Assembly (NCBI GenBank): GCA_024114885.1 | Contig: CP099433.1 | Coordinates: 62,001-126,000 of the forward strand | Length of the DNA: 64,000 bases | Direction of reading: 5' to 3' | From: Septoria linicola | Taxonomy: Eukaryota; Ascomycota; Dothideomycetes; Mycosphaerellales; Mycosphaerellaceae | Part shown: piece by piece, positions 11,361 through 22,999 of the stretch | Layout of the letters: each line of letters begins with the position of its first letter | How positions within the stretch are numbered: position 1 is the first letter of the stretch | The notes under the pieces: generated by a model | Seen by the model: the letters and a program-made list of their open reading frames with translations, nothing else | The model's database searches: none | Told to the model about the DNA's origin: nothing | Position numbers and translations under genes: made by a program

Positions 11361-13048
11361 ATATCAGCACATGCGAGAGAGGTGAAAGCCAGTGGGCTGG
11401 TAGACACCAGGCAAGATCCGGAGGCTTCACCGAATTCAGTGTACAGCCAGGAATAACAGTCCCTCGTCCTTCAATTCTCTCGCTTATCGTGATCACAGCG
11501 ATACTTGTGAGCCGATACCCTCGGAACGCTCCTGCATCTCGTAGTGGGATCAGTTTTGGAGTGCTCAGGGAATCCGCAACAGAAGAAGATGAGTCTGAGA
11601 ACAGTCCGTGTGTGCTGTGGAGGGTGGAAGGCAGTCTCAGACTGCACCTGCACCTGCACCTGCATGCATCACGCGTCTCCTGCAGTCTCGCACCTTCCCA
11701 AAGGCTCAAGCTGCAACGCGATTTGTGAAAGCATTGCCACAGACGCATGGTGAATATCGTGCACAGAGAGGAAAACGCGCGCGCGCGAAACTCGATTAGT
11801 CAGAGAGGGAGCAGATTCGGAATGTCGAAATGAGTCGCGTATGGAGATAAGTTATACCTTCGCATATATGTCGCTTTTTGACGAATTTCTGTCTCGATGT
11901 CGTTGACAACGCGTTTTCGTCGCAAAGTGACTGACTGGTCCGTTGGCAGAGAGGCCATGTCTCGAGATTGACATGTCAGAGATGTCAAGCTTCGCCGAGA
12001 AAGAAAGACGCTAACTAGGTAGTACCCAGAACGAGAAGCCGTGCCGTGCCGAGAAAGGCTTGGCAAACCACGCGCTTGACAGCGCAGTTCTCGACGAGTC
12101 ACAACGCGGGCTTTACGACAGGATCTTGACTGCATGTAGAAACATATCCTCGAGACCAAGATGGGCCACACTGTCAAGTGCAGCTGTGTAGGCGACTCTT
12201 TTGTTTGGCTTTCTCGGAGTCATCGGAGACCGCGTATGCATGCATTCACTCTCTCGTAGTCGCCGATGAGGAGCTGTGTCCGGCTCAAGAGGTTAGCGAC
12301 CTCATCTACATGACCATATCATTACACGCGCGATGACGATCCGCATGAAAACCAGGCCCTGCACGAGATGCATGCCCTCATCCCCAGCGCGCTGCTGCTG
12401 TTGAGAGACAAGAGGCTGCACCTTGTGACGTGAAGAGTGGGCTGGGCGTGCCGGGTGCGTGAGTGGATGGCATGGACTGTGGGCACCGGAGGAGGAGAAG
12501 AGAAAGAAGGCTGAGATGGAAGGAGATGCACAGGCCGCACACAGCAATACCATATCTCATATATGCATGAAGGAGGGCGGCAAAGTAGCAGAGTGATGAC
12601 GCCATGTGCGCGAGCGAGGTGGGAGGGAAGCGGGAGGACGCCACGAGAGAGAGTTGGTGGCGTAGCAGGATGCGAAGACATTCGGGCAATCACGATGATT
12701 GATGGCACGGAAAATGACAGTATTGCTGAGCAAGATGTGTATTCCACATGGTGAACCTCTTCTCCGCTTGCCATCTTCCGTCTGTCGGTCCAAACCACTA
12801 CTTGTACAATATCGTCTGAATTGATGATGTGATGTGGTCCATGGTGCCACTTTCCTCCACGGCTATCGCCACAGCCATGGACATTGTGCTTGTGGAAGAA
12901 AGTGATGTGCGCCAGCCATGGATGTGTATCGCCTTCAAGGTGTATGGCCAATGACGGCCAGGAGAGGAACACCCGAATGGGTGTGATGTGTCCCAGTGAT
13001 GGTGCTGAACCAGCGCTCCGACCACCCAGCGACATGGCGAGTCGTCGA
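11361..13048. other. Intergenic stretch, no supported gene
   Basis: Several overlapping open frames exist on both strands (the longest on minus, 12322-13035), but they have random-looking composition and lie just downstream of the four-exon minus gene. I see no conserved motif. Part of the left end may hold the missing first exon of the uncertain gene at 10580-11360. Confidence 0.45.
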
Positions 13049-14162
13049 CTACGGCTCAGACTGGGGCTCGATGAGATCCTCCATGATCAACTTGTTGCCT
13101 TGGATCATCTTGTCTTGCCTGTGCATGTGTCAGCTCCGCCGGACAGTCCAGCAATTGAGACCAGACGGATTACTGACCATTCGCAGTAGTCTTTACCGAC
13201 GACAAACTCGAGACCTTCACTCCAGGCGAGTGTCTTGTGGAACTCTGCTGGCAGAGGCTCGTCGTCTGGGCCAGCTGCCTCAGCCTCTGTACGACTGATG
13301 AATCTCCTCATTACGCGGTGCGCCTTGCGCTGCGCCTCCATTTGAGTGTCGGACTTGTTGGTGTAGGTTGAAGGCACATAATACGCCTGACGAGCTCGAG
13401 AGACTGGCGTAATCGGAGGACGAGAGGCGGTAGCACGAGGCCGGTTGTCCCTGTGGCGGGCAAAGTAGTCCAAGGCGTTGGCGACGAGACGAGACCAAAG
13501 TATCTTGCTGCCAGACTCCTCGACAATCTTTCGATACACCAGCATGCTTCCATGGTCTGTGCCATGGAGCAAAGATTGCTTGTCTGTAGCTGGGAGAGTA
13601 ATCTGTATTGATCAGAAGAAGTCAAGCAAGATTGTACCGAGATCCGTCACGCACCGCTTTCCAACCTCCAGCACCAGTCCACTCTCGCAGCGCAGTGGCA
13701 ACATGGACTTCCCAGGCTCCCTTGCCTTGATCTTCTGTGAGAATCAGGTCACGCTCCTCGGCTGCCTTGGTGACAGACCGCACGAGGCCACGTACAGCTT
13801 CGACACAGGGCTTTGCCACACGCAGGTCGGTGGGAACAGGCAGAATACTGGTGACGAGTTCGAGAAAGATTTCGGTTGCTGGCGGCACTTTGTCGGTGTA
13901 GGCATGCTTGACCTGATGCTGCAAAACCTTGACCTTTTCGTCGTCTGAGAACCTGAATTTAGACTTGCTCGTTCCAGCGGGAGATGTGGCATCTAGAAGA
14001 CAATTAGTAGAGCGTGCCAATGGCTTTCGTTGGTACCAAGCGCCTACTGCGCTCCAACTGGCCTACGGTCAGGCCGCCGAACGCCAAGATGAAATCGTTC
14101 ATCGTATCCTCCTCGCTGCTTGACTCATCCGAGGTGTAGTACACCACCTTGCGTCTTGGCAT
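13049..14162 (-). CDS. Hypothetical protein, 315 aa, four exons, N-terminal RKVVYYTSDE motif
   Basis: My model has exons 14162-14048, 13992-13655, 13602-13178 and 13118-13049. The introns are 55, 52 and 59 nt, all GT-AG, with acceptors TCTAG, TACAG and GCACAG; phases agree and the total is exactly 316 codons. The protein starts MPRRKVVYYTSDESSSEED, then has a helical region (FSDDEKVKVLQHQVKHAY) and a part rich in charged residues, and ends IEPQSEP. The first 20 residues resemble those of the 709-aa protein at 51319-53605. No enzyme motif is visible. The donor of intron 1 is the least certain; two alternatives exist nearby. Confidence 0.6.
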
Positions 14163-14950
14163 GACTGCTCGTTCGGTGGTTGTTGCTACAAACGTGAGAG
14201 TCTTCGGTGTCCACGATGGTGTTGGGGAATCAGCCGATGGCGGAGATCAGGACAGGACTGAGAAGTTGGGTGAAGGAAAATTGTCAGAAGGCGAAAAGGA
14301 AAAACGACTCTGCAGGTGCTTGCAGACCGCCATTTCGCGCACAAACGGGCTGTGTCACTCCTTCTACGACTCATCTTGAGCTGTCAAAGAAGCATGCATC
14401 CGGGACGTCGTCTGCCGCAGAGCGAGTCCGGGTGCGTGCAGCTCATTGCTGGGTAGGCCAGCAAGCACGGACAAACCTGTCATATTCTGGAGTTCTGGCA
14501 GTATGCGGCGTGGAGGTCACGAGCGGGAGCAGGTCGTTGGAGTTGTTCCACGGCGTTGGAGGTGTCGGTGGCAGGAGAAAAGCATATGGTCACAGTAACA
14601 TGAAGTGAGTGACGGTGACAGTGATGGTGAAACCCCGCACGAGAAGGCGCGTTGGGGTCGCGACTGGAGGACGCGTCGTGTCAACCGGGTACCTGCAGCC
14701 GGCAGCCACGTCAGGCTGTCGGCCATGGTTCGATATAGCGCGCTGGAGGATGCACCTGGCCAGCAAGCTTGCTGCACGTCTGGACCTGACCAGACCAGCA
14801 CGCTGCCAGCCAGTTCGTGGAGCTCATCGTTCGACTCCATGATGTCTTGTCTATACATCCTCTCACGGACAAGCTCTTCTTCTGCCATTAACAAGCCGTG
14901 CTGCCTGTCGTCCGCCTCACGACCGTCCGATGTAGCACGCCCGCCATCAA
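14163..14950. other. Intergenic region with one doubtful short frame
   Basis: This lies between the start of the minus gene (14162) and the start of the plus gene (14951), so it should hold a divergent promoter region. A minus frame at 14517-14894 begins MLMAEEELVRERMYRQD and looks coding for about 30 residues, then becomes random. It could be a short first exon or a relic. I do not call it a gene. Confidence 0.35.
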
Positions 14951-15535
14951 ATGCCTAACACTGGTCCGGCAGCGGCAATCAAGCCGGCCGACCGGCTCAA
15001 CATTGCTCTGCAACGCCTGGGACATTCTGCTCCGACATACGCGCAGGAAGTCCATGCCACTTACCGAGTCAAGATCCACCTCTCCGACGAGACTCACCAA
15101 TTGTTCTCCATGCCAGGGAACGAAAACTACAAGAAACTCGCCGACGCAGCCTGTTCGGGCAAGTTCTGCAAGACTTCTCAGGCATCCAAGCTGCAAGGCA
15201 TCGCAGCGCTATGCACGGCACTGGAAATGATGACTGACAAGGCGGCCGAAGGCACTGCGAGTGGCGACCCGAGCCTCAGACCAAAGCGTACCGCCATGTC
15301 TCGCAAAAAAAAGCGTCAGATGGCCAAAGCTTCCACAAGCACTGCCCCAGGCACGCCAACGATGACTGTGAAGCGCAAAAGCGATAGCAACAGCACAGGC
15401 GCTCTCTTCGTCAGCCAAGATGAAGCGGCATCCGAACACGCAATGGACAGCCCCAGCAGTGACTCGGACTCCGATCTTGCCATGTCTCGGCCACAGAAGA
15501 GGGTACGTCGAGGGAGTCGACCCATTCTCGCATGA
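14951..15535 (+). CDS. Hypothetical protein, 194 aa, basic C-terminal half
   Basis: Single open frame from an ATG (MPNTGPAAAIKPADRLNIAL). Residues about 10-105 look folded and helical, with STYRVKIHL-like and NENYKKLADAACSGKF segments. The second half is disordered, with basic clusters (RPKRTAMSRKKKRQMAK, QKRVRRGSR) that could serve as nuclear localisation signals and an acidic Ser/Asp patch (SPSSDSDSDLA). This layout is common in chromatin-associated fungal proteins, but I recognise no family. Confidence 0.6.
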   Translation: MPNTGPAAAIKPADRLNIALQRLGHSAPTYAQEVHATYRVKIHLSDETHQLFSMPGNENYKKLADAACSGKFCKTSQASKLQGIAALCTALEMMTDKAAEGTASGDPSLRPKRTAMSRKKKRQMAKASTSTAPGTPTMTVKRKSDSNSTGALFVSQDEAASEHAMDSPSSDSDSDLAMSRPQKRVRRGSRPILA

Positions 15536-17050
15536 GGCTGCTTCGTAGATGAAGTTGGGGCCTACTTTGTCAGATACCGACAGCCGGTTCACGGGATCCA
15601 ACACTTTGCAACATACATGCTCATCTGGTCACACCATATCTTGCCTCGCCACAACCTTCTTCACTGGTCACGATGGCACGGACTTGATGTGCTGAACACG
15701 GCTCTACGATGACATCTCTTCACTGCCAAAGCTAAAAGTCTTCCTGGTCACGATCTTGCAACAGCAGCCTGGATGATGTCTTCCATCTCGGGGGTGAGCA
15801 CTAAACGCGGAGTCTACAGCCGCAAGACATCGAGGCCGAGCGCTCTACTACACAGGAGTACAGCTACTCACACCTGCAGTCTAGCCTATGCTGAATAGGA
15901 GGACAAAGATATCTTGCTTCGTTCCAACAGAAAACATTTACTTATTTGTACCAAACAGATGCTTACCCACCCATCCATCCACCCACCCACCCGCGTCTCC
16001 GTCCCATCCTCGTCCTCTTTCCAGTCTAAATCTGCTCTGCTCTACTCCGCGCTGTCCTGCAGCGCTTGTTCGACGCTGACTTTTCAGATGCATCGCATCC
16101 GCCAAGTCGATGACGCCTCTATTACCACCACCACTCATTCATCCATCCATCTACCATGTCAAGGCCTTATCCTCGCCACCTAGCAGACCCAGCGCAACAC
16201 AACTTCTCCAGATGATGACAACGAGGAGCAGTAGCAGCACAAGCATCAATATTGGAAAGCTGGGTGCGTCAGTCGTTGTCTCTTGCTGCAATGAGAAGGC
16301 TCCTCGCGGCGACGATGCCTGTTGTCGATGCCGGTGGTGGTAAGACGATGTGTCCGCCGCCGTTCTGCCGGAGCGAGTTGTGACTGGCATGAGTAATTTG
16401 GTGCGCTCGATGGTGTGTCAATGTATCGCAAGTAGCAATGGTGGACCTTGAAGGATGTTTTGCTAACGGTTGCACGATCAGGCGGAGGAGCATCTGTTGG
16501 CAGGATTCAGTTCATGGCGGCAGTTCACTGAGTTGAAGATGCTAGTACAAACACGGCAGATGGATGGATAGCTCTTCTACGCGCCTATAAAATAGTTGTT
16601 CCTGTCGCCTACTGGTGTAAGTGCTGCTGCTGCTGATGTTGTTGCCGATCACGCCGCTCGGTGTTGAAGGCCGAAAGAGCGTGAAGGAAAGTGTTTTATG
16701 TAACAGCAAACAGTTCTACTGCGAGGAGATGAGACGAGACAGATAAACGGATTCCACGTCTTCTCCCAGTATTAATAGACAGAGCTCAGTCTACGATAAT
16801 GTCTTGATGAACATCACAAGTGTCTCTCTCTCTGTCTCTGTCTTCTCCTTAGATAGGCCACGGTGTCTCTCCAATTGAATCCATATATAGGCTCGAATCA
16901 TCGAACATAAGACAAGAGGGAACGACACATGCGCCGAACATCTATAGCATGAATCTGCGAGGGAGTTCAGTAATGTCGGCTGAGACAGGTAGGCATTATT
17001 ACGTACACACACACACACATATACAAGTTCTACTATCAATCTTTCATCCA
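15536..17050. other. Gene-poor island edge with microsatellites
   Basis: No strong gene. The (ATCC/ACCC)n run near 15970-15992 and the (AC)7 run at 17005-17018 are simple repeats. A 79-aa minus frame at 16151-16390 (MPVTTRSGRTAADTSS) has a plausible membrane segment (FPILMLVLLLLLVVIIW) and is the only candidate. It lacks other support. Normal composition ends at about 17050, where CA/TG-free DNA begins. Confidence 0.4.
16151..16390 (-). CDS. Candidate small single-pass membrane protein, 79 aa
   Basis: The frame starts at an ATG and has a Ser/Thr/His-rich N-terminal half of about 45 residues, a 17-residue hydrophobic stretch (FPILMLVLLLLLVVIIW), then a short tail. There is no homologue I recognise, and it overlaps low-complexity plus-strand sequence. 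It could equally be a chance frame in a T/C-rich region. Confidence 0.25.
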   Translation of the reverse strand: MPVTTRSGRTAADTSSYHHRHRQQASSPRGAFSLQQETTTDAPSFPILMLVLLLLLVVIIWRSCVALGLLGGEDKALTW

Positions 17051-17952
17051 ACCTTGTTCCTCCTCCTCCTACGACACTACGGGCGTCGTCTAACTAGTAA
17101 GAAAGTTTTTACGAAACAAACGATCTCTACTTGTAGTAATAATAATATCTATATATATTTAGTTTAAATAAAGTAAGTAGTCTTTACGAGCCGAATATCT
17201 ATCTCCTCGACAGTAAGTCTCTAAAAAGAATATGTCGTACTATAATAGATATGCCTCCTCTCCTTTTCTATTCGTCTTATTGTCCTATCTCGAGCTTCTC
17301 CTTTTTCCGAACGAGAGGGCCGTATAGAGTGGTAATATATCGTGTGCTAAACGGGTCGATCGAAGACAAGTAGCGTTGTTGCTCCTTAAGCAGCTCCGTA
17401 GTATATAAGACTTACTAGACGTATCGAGCTCAAACTAGCTTGTACTTATACTAGTTAGTCCTTATATAATATATAAAGTAGTAGATAATAATCTAATCCT
17501 CTTGTTTAGAATATCGTAAAAATAGGCTATATTATATAAATTAACGCGCGGTTTAATATATTCGAGTACTTTAAGTATTTATCGTATTAGTATATATTTT
17601 CTTATATAGCTCTTATAGTATAAGTTTTATTAAGATTATATTTTTAGTTACTCGTTATACTTCTTATAATACTAATAAAATAGTATAGAGTATTATAACC
17701 TATAATACTATACTAAAGCGAGATCGGTATAGCTACTAGTATACTATTTATTTAACTTTACCTAGTAGTAGTTCTAGTAGTATTCGACTACTAAGACACG
17801 ATTATTACGTTATATTACGCCTAGGATCGAGATATACTCTAGAGCTAATATTAATAGCTTACTTTAGTATATTTTCGCTACTTTAAATAAGTATAGCGAG
17901 TTAACGTTAAATAATTATCTTACCTCTACGAGGAGTCTCGACGCTATATATA
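17051..17952. other. RIP-degraded host or repeat DNA left of the large hAT
   Basis: About 900 bp almost free of CA/TG, ending in the left target duplication GTACTCGT (17953-17960). No domain could be read. If this was single-copy DNA before, RIP has spread out of the transposon; alternatively it is part of an older repeat. Confidence 0.5.
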
Positions 17953-17960
17953 GTACTCGT
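17953..17960. repeat. Left 8-bp target duplication of the large hAT
   Basis: GTACTCGT, repeated exactly at 26232-26239 on the other side of the element. Eight base pairs is the target duplication length of the hAT superfamily. Confidence 0.92.
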
Positions 17961-18406
17961 TAGACGTCGGAATATGTTAGTATAGGTAGGGTTAGGTCCA
18001 AACCTATGTTCTTAGTAATCGATATAGGTTAGAGAGGTAACTCGCTAAAGCTTAATAGGTAGTACCTATAACTAGAAAATATAGGTTAGAGCGTATACCT
18101 ACGTAGGTACCTATAGGAGTATAGGCATAGGTATACTAAAATCTACGTATTTTAAGTATCTAAGTACGTAAAAAGGACGATAGGCGCCGACTATATATAC
18201 CGACTATAGAGATAAGAGAAAACGAAGGTTTTATAGTATAAAAGTAGAAAGTAATCTTATATCGTTCGCTATAGTTATAATATAATTTGATACCGCGCTT
18301 CTACTATATAGCCGGGTATCTCGAAGTAGCCTAAACGCTATTCCTTACGCCGAATATAATACGTAGTACTATACTACTTTAAATAACTCTTATTATCCGT
18401 AACGCT

Positions 18407-19260
18407 CTATATACTAAGTATTCTCTAAACGAGCTATATATCCTTCTACTAGATCGTAACTCGCTTTATATAGATAGCGTAGAGGTTAGTACCTATATAA
18501 GTTAGTATAAGCTACTAAATAGTAATATAGAAGGATATATACTCTTAAAAACCTTCGTTAAATAGAGCTCTACTACCTCTTATAACGCTTCTAGTATAGT
18601 AGCCTAAAAGCGTAGATCTGGCTTAAAGCCGTAGGCGACCTCTCTTACTAGTCGCTAGAAGAGAAGCTTACTAATAAGTAGATCCCTAGTCCTCTAAAAT
18701 ATCTAAATCTCCTATAGAGCTAAAACTATAGTAGATTAGCGTGCCGACTACGTTTACTAACTACGTTTTAACTTACTACCTAGCTTATAGCGATAAGGCT
18801 TCCTTACTCTCCTTACTACTAGAGCCTTCTTAGAAAGCCTACTAGCTTACGCCGTATTCTAAGTATTCGACTATACTTTTAGGATATAGGATTTCTTCTT
18901 TATAGTAAGTTTTAGACCGGCTCTTCTCTTCTTCTTCGTTACTATCTTACGAGGCGCTTTTTACGTAATAGGCCGCTTTCTACTAAGGCTCTTCCTACTA
19001 GTAGTAGGCCTATTTATAGTAGGAGGCTTATTATTCTCCTCTTTAGGCGCGTCTTTATTATCTTCCTCTTTAGGCGCGTATTTATTATTGTCCTCTTTAG
19101 GCGCGTCTTTATTATTACTATCTTATATATCGATAAGAATTAGATTATTAGCCTATTCTTAAGGCTAGTCGCTAGCTCTCTCTATTTAAAGTTACGCTAA
19201 TAGAGTAGAAGAACGCGATACTTGATTAGCGAGAGCGCGTTATTTAGGCGTGCCGCGTAA
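18407..19260 (-). pseudogene. Histone H3/CenH3-like gene with long N-terminal extension, inside the hAT
   Basis: Exon 1 runs from at least 19260 to 18777, exon 2 is 18725-18543 and exon 3 is 18492-18407. The introns are 51 nt (GTAAGT...TATAG) and 50 nt (GTATAT...TACTAAC...TATAG). After splicing it reads RRVRKPYRYKLG, then an ALxEIxxFxR match to the alpha-N helix, RTRDLLISKL, RLVREVAYGFKPDLRF, ELYLTKVFKSTNLYAIY and KRVTIxxKDI, which follow histone H3 position by position. In-frame TAG codons stand where H3 has Q or R. The N-terminal part has three 27-bp repeats (KDAPKED) and a tail-like SRKS...KAPRK stretch. Loop 1 has H3 length. The start codon is unclear. Confidence 0.85.
19038..19118 (-). 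repeat. Three 27-bp tandem repeats in the H3-like gene
   Basis: The 14-mer CCTCTTTAGGCGCG recurs at 19038, 19065 and 19092, exactly 27 bp apart. In the minus frame each unit encodes nine residues of the type NNKDAPKED. The in-frame period fits a coding repeat in the N-terminal extension. Confidence 0.8.
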
Positions 19261-19499
19261 GTATAGTAGCGTCTTATATAAGACGATTAAAGAAGTCGTA
19301 GTTAACTAGAAGTACTATATCGCGCGAGAACGCGATAGAATATTAATAATATTATATTTATTTAGAGTTATAGTCGTAAGGTCGAAATTATAAGGTTTTA
19401 ATATAGGGCTAGAATTTAGAGTCTAAAGCCTAAGGTACTAACGACCTCTCTATTCCCTAGAGGAACTCGCTATATATCTATTAAGATAATAGGTTAGAA

Positions 19500-20250
19500 A
19501 TATAGTTAGTATCTATAGTCGGTAGACTTACGCTTCTACTAAACTATACTACCGTCCTAGCTAGTAAACCTTATACGAATACGATAGTATAGCTATAGAT
19601 CCTTAGCCTATAGTATAACCTACTTTATATAGATAGCTAGGAGATTAGATATCTTAAATTTAGTAGTAAGGAACGCTTTAGCTACCTTTTAGAGATATTC
19701 TAAGGCTACTAATTAATAGCGTAGCCTACTACTAAAAGTAAGAACGATCTTATAGACAAGCTACTAGAATAGGAGGCGTTAGATATATAGTTCTATTATA
19801 CTCTATAATTTCTTAATCTAATAAAGCGTAATAGTACCTAACTTAAGGATACTACGTTTCTACCTACTATTACGAGGTATACGCTTCCGACGAGTATTCG
19901 TTTTTACTATAATAACCTTCTTCTAAGGCTTAATAGGCTTCTAAGTAGTACTCTCTAGAATAGCTACTTTTAGTAGACTATATAATTATAAACGCTAAGG
20001 AGGACTTAAAGAGATCGATACTTGATTATCGCTCCTATATAGAGCGTCGTAATCGAAGAACAGTATAAGAAATAAAAGAAAGAGTAGAGATAGGAGGAAG
20101 GAAGTAAAGAAAGAAGAAGTAGGTAGTTAGAAAGATACTAAAACTTACTAAGACGCTATAACCTATAGAACCTCGGGTCTAAAGAGATACTAAGAAACTT
20201 ACTAGATCCTACGTCTATACCTAAATAGGAAGGTACTATACTAGGAAAAC
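19500..20250 (+). pseudogene. Unidentified cargo ORF 1 of the large hAT
   Basis: One forward frame can be followed with TAG/TAA only where Q or W codons are likely. Legible parts are LPFRDILRLLINSVAYY, VYASDEYSFL and INAKEDLKRSILDYRSYIER. If the TAGs were CAG, the product would be glutamine-rich. It does not resemble hAT transposase. The interval 20330-21080 after it is even poorer in GC and shows nothing I can read. Confidence 0.4.
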
Positions 20251-21329
20251 TACTACCGACTACGATTACTAACTATAAATCTTATCTTAATTAATTCTAG
20301 AAGCGTAGAACTAGAGGATAGTTATAGTCGATTTTAGTTTACTAGATCTATATAATTAGATATTAGTATAGAATAATTAAAAAATAAGCTATTAGTTCTA
20401 AGTTATACTAAACTAAGGCCTATTCTATTAATAATAAATTATCTATAATACTATAGAAGAGAATATTTTTACTATATATACTAGATATATAAAATATATA
20501 AATATAAAGTAGTAATACTCTCTCTCTTTTCTAAGACTAATTAAAAAGGCTAGTTCTAAAAGATTAGTAGAATCTTCTAAATCTAAAGAAAAACTTTCTC
20601 TATAATAGACTTAATAGTAGTATCTCGTTATTAGGCCTTAAAATATCTTAAAACTAAATATTTATTCTATTAATATATACTATAGGATTCTTAGGATTCA
20701 TACTATTTTAGTAATCTATTAAGCCTATTAACTTATTAAGTAGCTTAAAGAGTTTTAAACCTAGTCTATAGATCGATAGGATAGTTCTTAATATAATAGC
20801 TAAAATTATAATATCTCTAGCTAATATATAAGGTTATATATAGTAGAAAAGGTAAGTATAACTATATAAACAAGTAAGTACTTCTTAAGAAGTTAAGATA
20901 TCCTTTCTAGAATAAAAGCTAGGTCTCTATAATCTACTATTAGTCTTATATAATTAGCCTATACCTCTCTTTTTAAAGTAATCTTTCTTCTATCTAGTAG
21001 ATATACTATATAACTATAGAGACCTAGGATAGGCGGACTTAGTAGATATATTAGCCTATACTAAGATATAATCTAATAGTAAAGTGCCGACTATATATAC
21101 TAATAACTAATATTATCTAAAAAGCTATATTAAAGTATCTAGAGGCGGACCTACCTTAACGTTACTCCTACTTAGTTAGCTCTTAGACCCTAGATTTCTC
21201 TACTTCCTATAAATTCTAAACCTCGCTTTCTAACTACCTATACTTATAACTAAATTCGTCGTATATTACTATCGCTTATCTAACCTACCTAATTCTACTA
21301 CTATTTAGTAGGTGACCGTTATAGCTATC

Positions 21330-22320
21330 GAACGCGACACTTTTAATACTAATTGTCCTAGAAATAGTACGTTAGAAGCGTAAGGTAGAGTCTCTTTCTA
21401 AACTCGAGGCGAAACGCGTAAGACTTACTACGATAAGAAAGGATATTAAAGACTACTCGATTAATCTAAACATACTACGCGACTGTGCACGTACTTAAGC
21501 TATAGACGAAGATAGGGCTAAAGTAGACCGAAAACGTAAAGTAAAGAATTAAGCTTTTAGTCGTTTTAAAGTAAAGTAAATAGCTATACTACTAGGGTAG
21601 GACAGCCTCGATAAAGACGCGTAGAAGACGTATATTAATTAATAGAAACTAGTCTATAAGGTAAGCTTTACTAAATAACGGTAAGTCTCTATTATACTAT
21701 TATATATATAGTTAGTAAACGTAGTCGGCGTATATAGTTAGCGCTAATATTATATAGGGAGAGGAAGGCTCTTAAGAAGATAGAGGTAAAGAAATCTCCT
21801 AAAGACCTTGCTTAGGAAGATAAAGAAGGTTAGTATATCGAGCTCTACCTTCTATATAGAGAGATTAAGAGAAAAGAAGGTATATTAGAAGAATTCGAAA
21901 AGGAAGATAGTAGTATATAGGTTTAGGTACTATTAGATCCTTCTAAGTTAAAGAGAAACTCTATAAACGTTATTATCGATAACCTACTAAGCTTGTCTTA
22001 AGAGGAGGATAATTAGGCTAAGCGCGCTATTAAGCTATCTACTAGTACGCTAGGCTCTACTAACTATAGTAGAGCGACTTATTAATACTAGTATAAGGTA
22101 ATCGGCGAGTTCTAGTCTAAGATTAAGGCGCTAGATAAACTTATAGCTATATAAGTATATAGCGATAGCGTAAGTCTTCCTATCTATTAGAAACTCCTAT
22201 CTACTAATATAATATAGAGCTCCCCTTTTACGATACTACAGCTTCGAGGTCTAGCTGTCTTGCTTTAGATATTAGTACTAGAAGCCTAAGTTAAGGTATA
22301 TCTACTAGCTATCTTAAGCG
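21330..22320 (+). pseudogene. Unidentified cargo ORF 2 of the large hAT
   Basis: Forward coding-like stretches include SLSKLEAKRVRLTTIRKDI (about 21390) and, after a probable intron holding an inverted 13-bp motif (21709-21728), YIELYLLYREIKRKEG-like and LDPSKLKRNSINVIIDNLLS (about 21935). The charged, helical character is consistent along about 1 kb. It could be a separate gene or an N-terminal extension of the transposase. No family recognised. Confidence 0.4.
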
Positions 22321-22999
22321 CCGACTATATTTACCGACTATATACTAATTAACTATAGTCGTATATTACTAATAGCGTTTTACCTATACCCTACGATATC
22401 TTTTAGATAGAACACTAGGCTATACTACGTAATATTCTTAGCTAGAAGCCCTCCTTCGTTAATTACTTCTTAATCCTTATCGAGTATCTTAGATAGCTAA
22501 TTCCTACTAACTACGATTAGAATACCTATAGATTCTCTATACCTACTATGTCTATATAGTAGAGGTAAAACGCGAAGCTTACCTATAGTATATTTAATAA
22601 ATAATATATACTTAATAAAGAAGAGACTTTACTCGAAGCTATAGTCGAGAGTCTAGTTTAAGCTAGATTTAAGAGCGAGTAGGCTAGTATTAGCTTTTCG
22701 TCTATTATTACGGATCTAATAGATCCTAGCGTACTTAATCTAGAGATTAGTACTAAGTTCTTAACTAGTCTATCGTTAGCGGACAAGAGGCTTTACCGCG
22801 TCTACTTAGTATAATTTAGGCTTCTCTATAGATAAGAACTACTACGGAAGTCGTACTAGAGTAAAGTTATAGCGTGTTTTATAGATAGTCTAGAGCTCCT
22901 CTCTTTCTTACTTTTATAATTTAGTCTGCCTTTATCTTCTTTAACTCTTCTAGTTTTAATACTACTATCTATAAACACGCTACCTTTATAGCGAAATCT

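Noticed and set aside
12322..13035. 237-codon minus-strand frame
   Set aside because: It lies directly downstream of the four-exon gene, has random-looking composition, and has equally long frames opposite. Likely UTR or intergenic.
18407..19260. The H3-like sequence as a typical CenH3
   Set aside because: Loop 1 (GFKPDLRF) has the length of canonical H3 and lacks the usual two-residue CenH3 insertion. The probable Q before KD points the other way, so I kept the broader H3/CenH3-like call.
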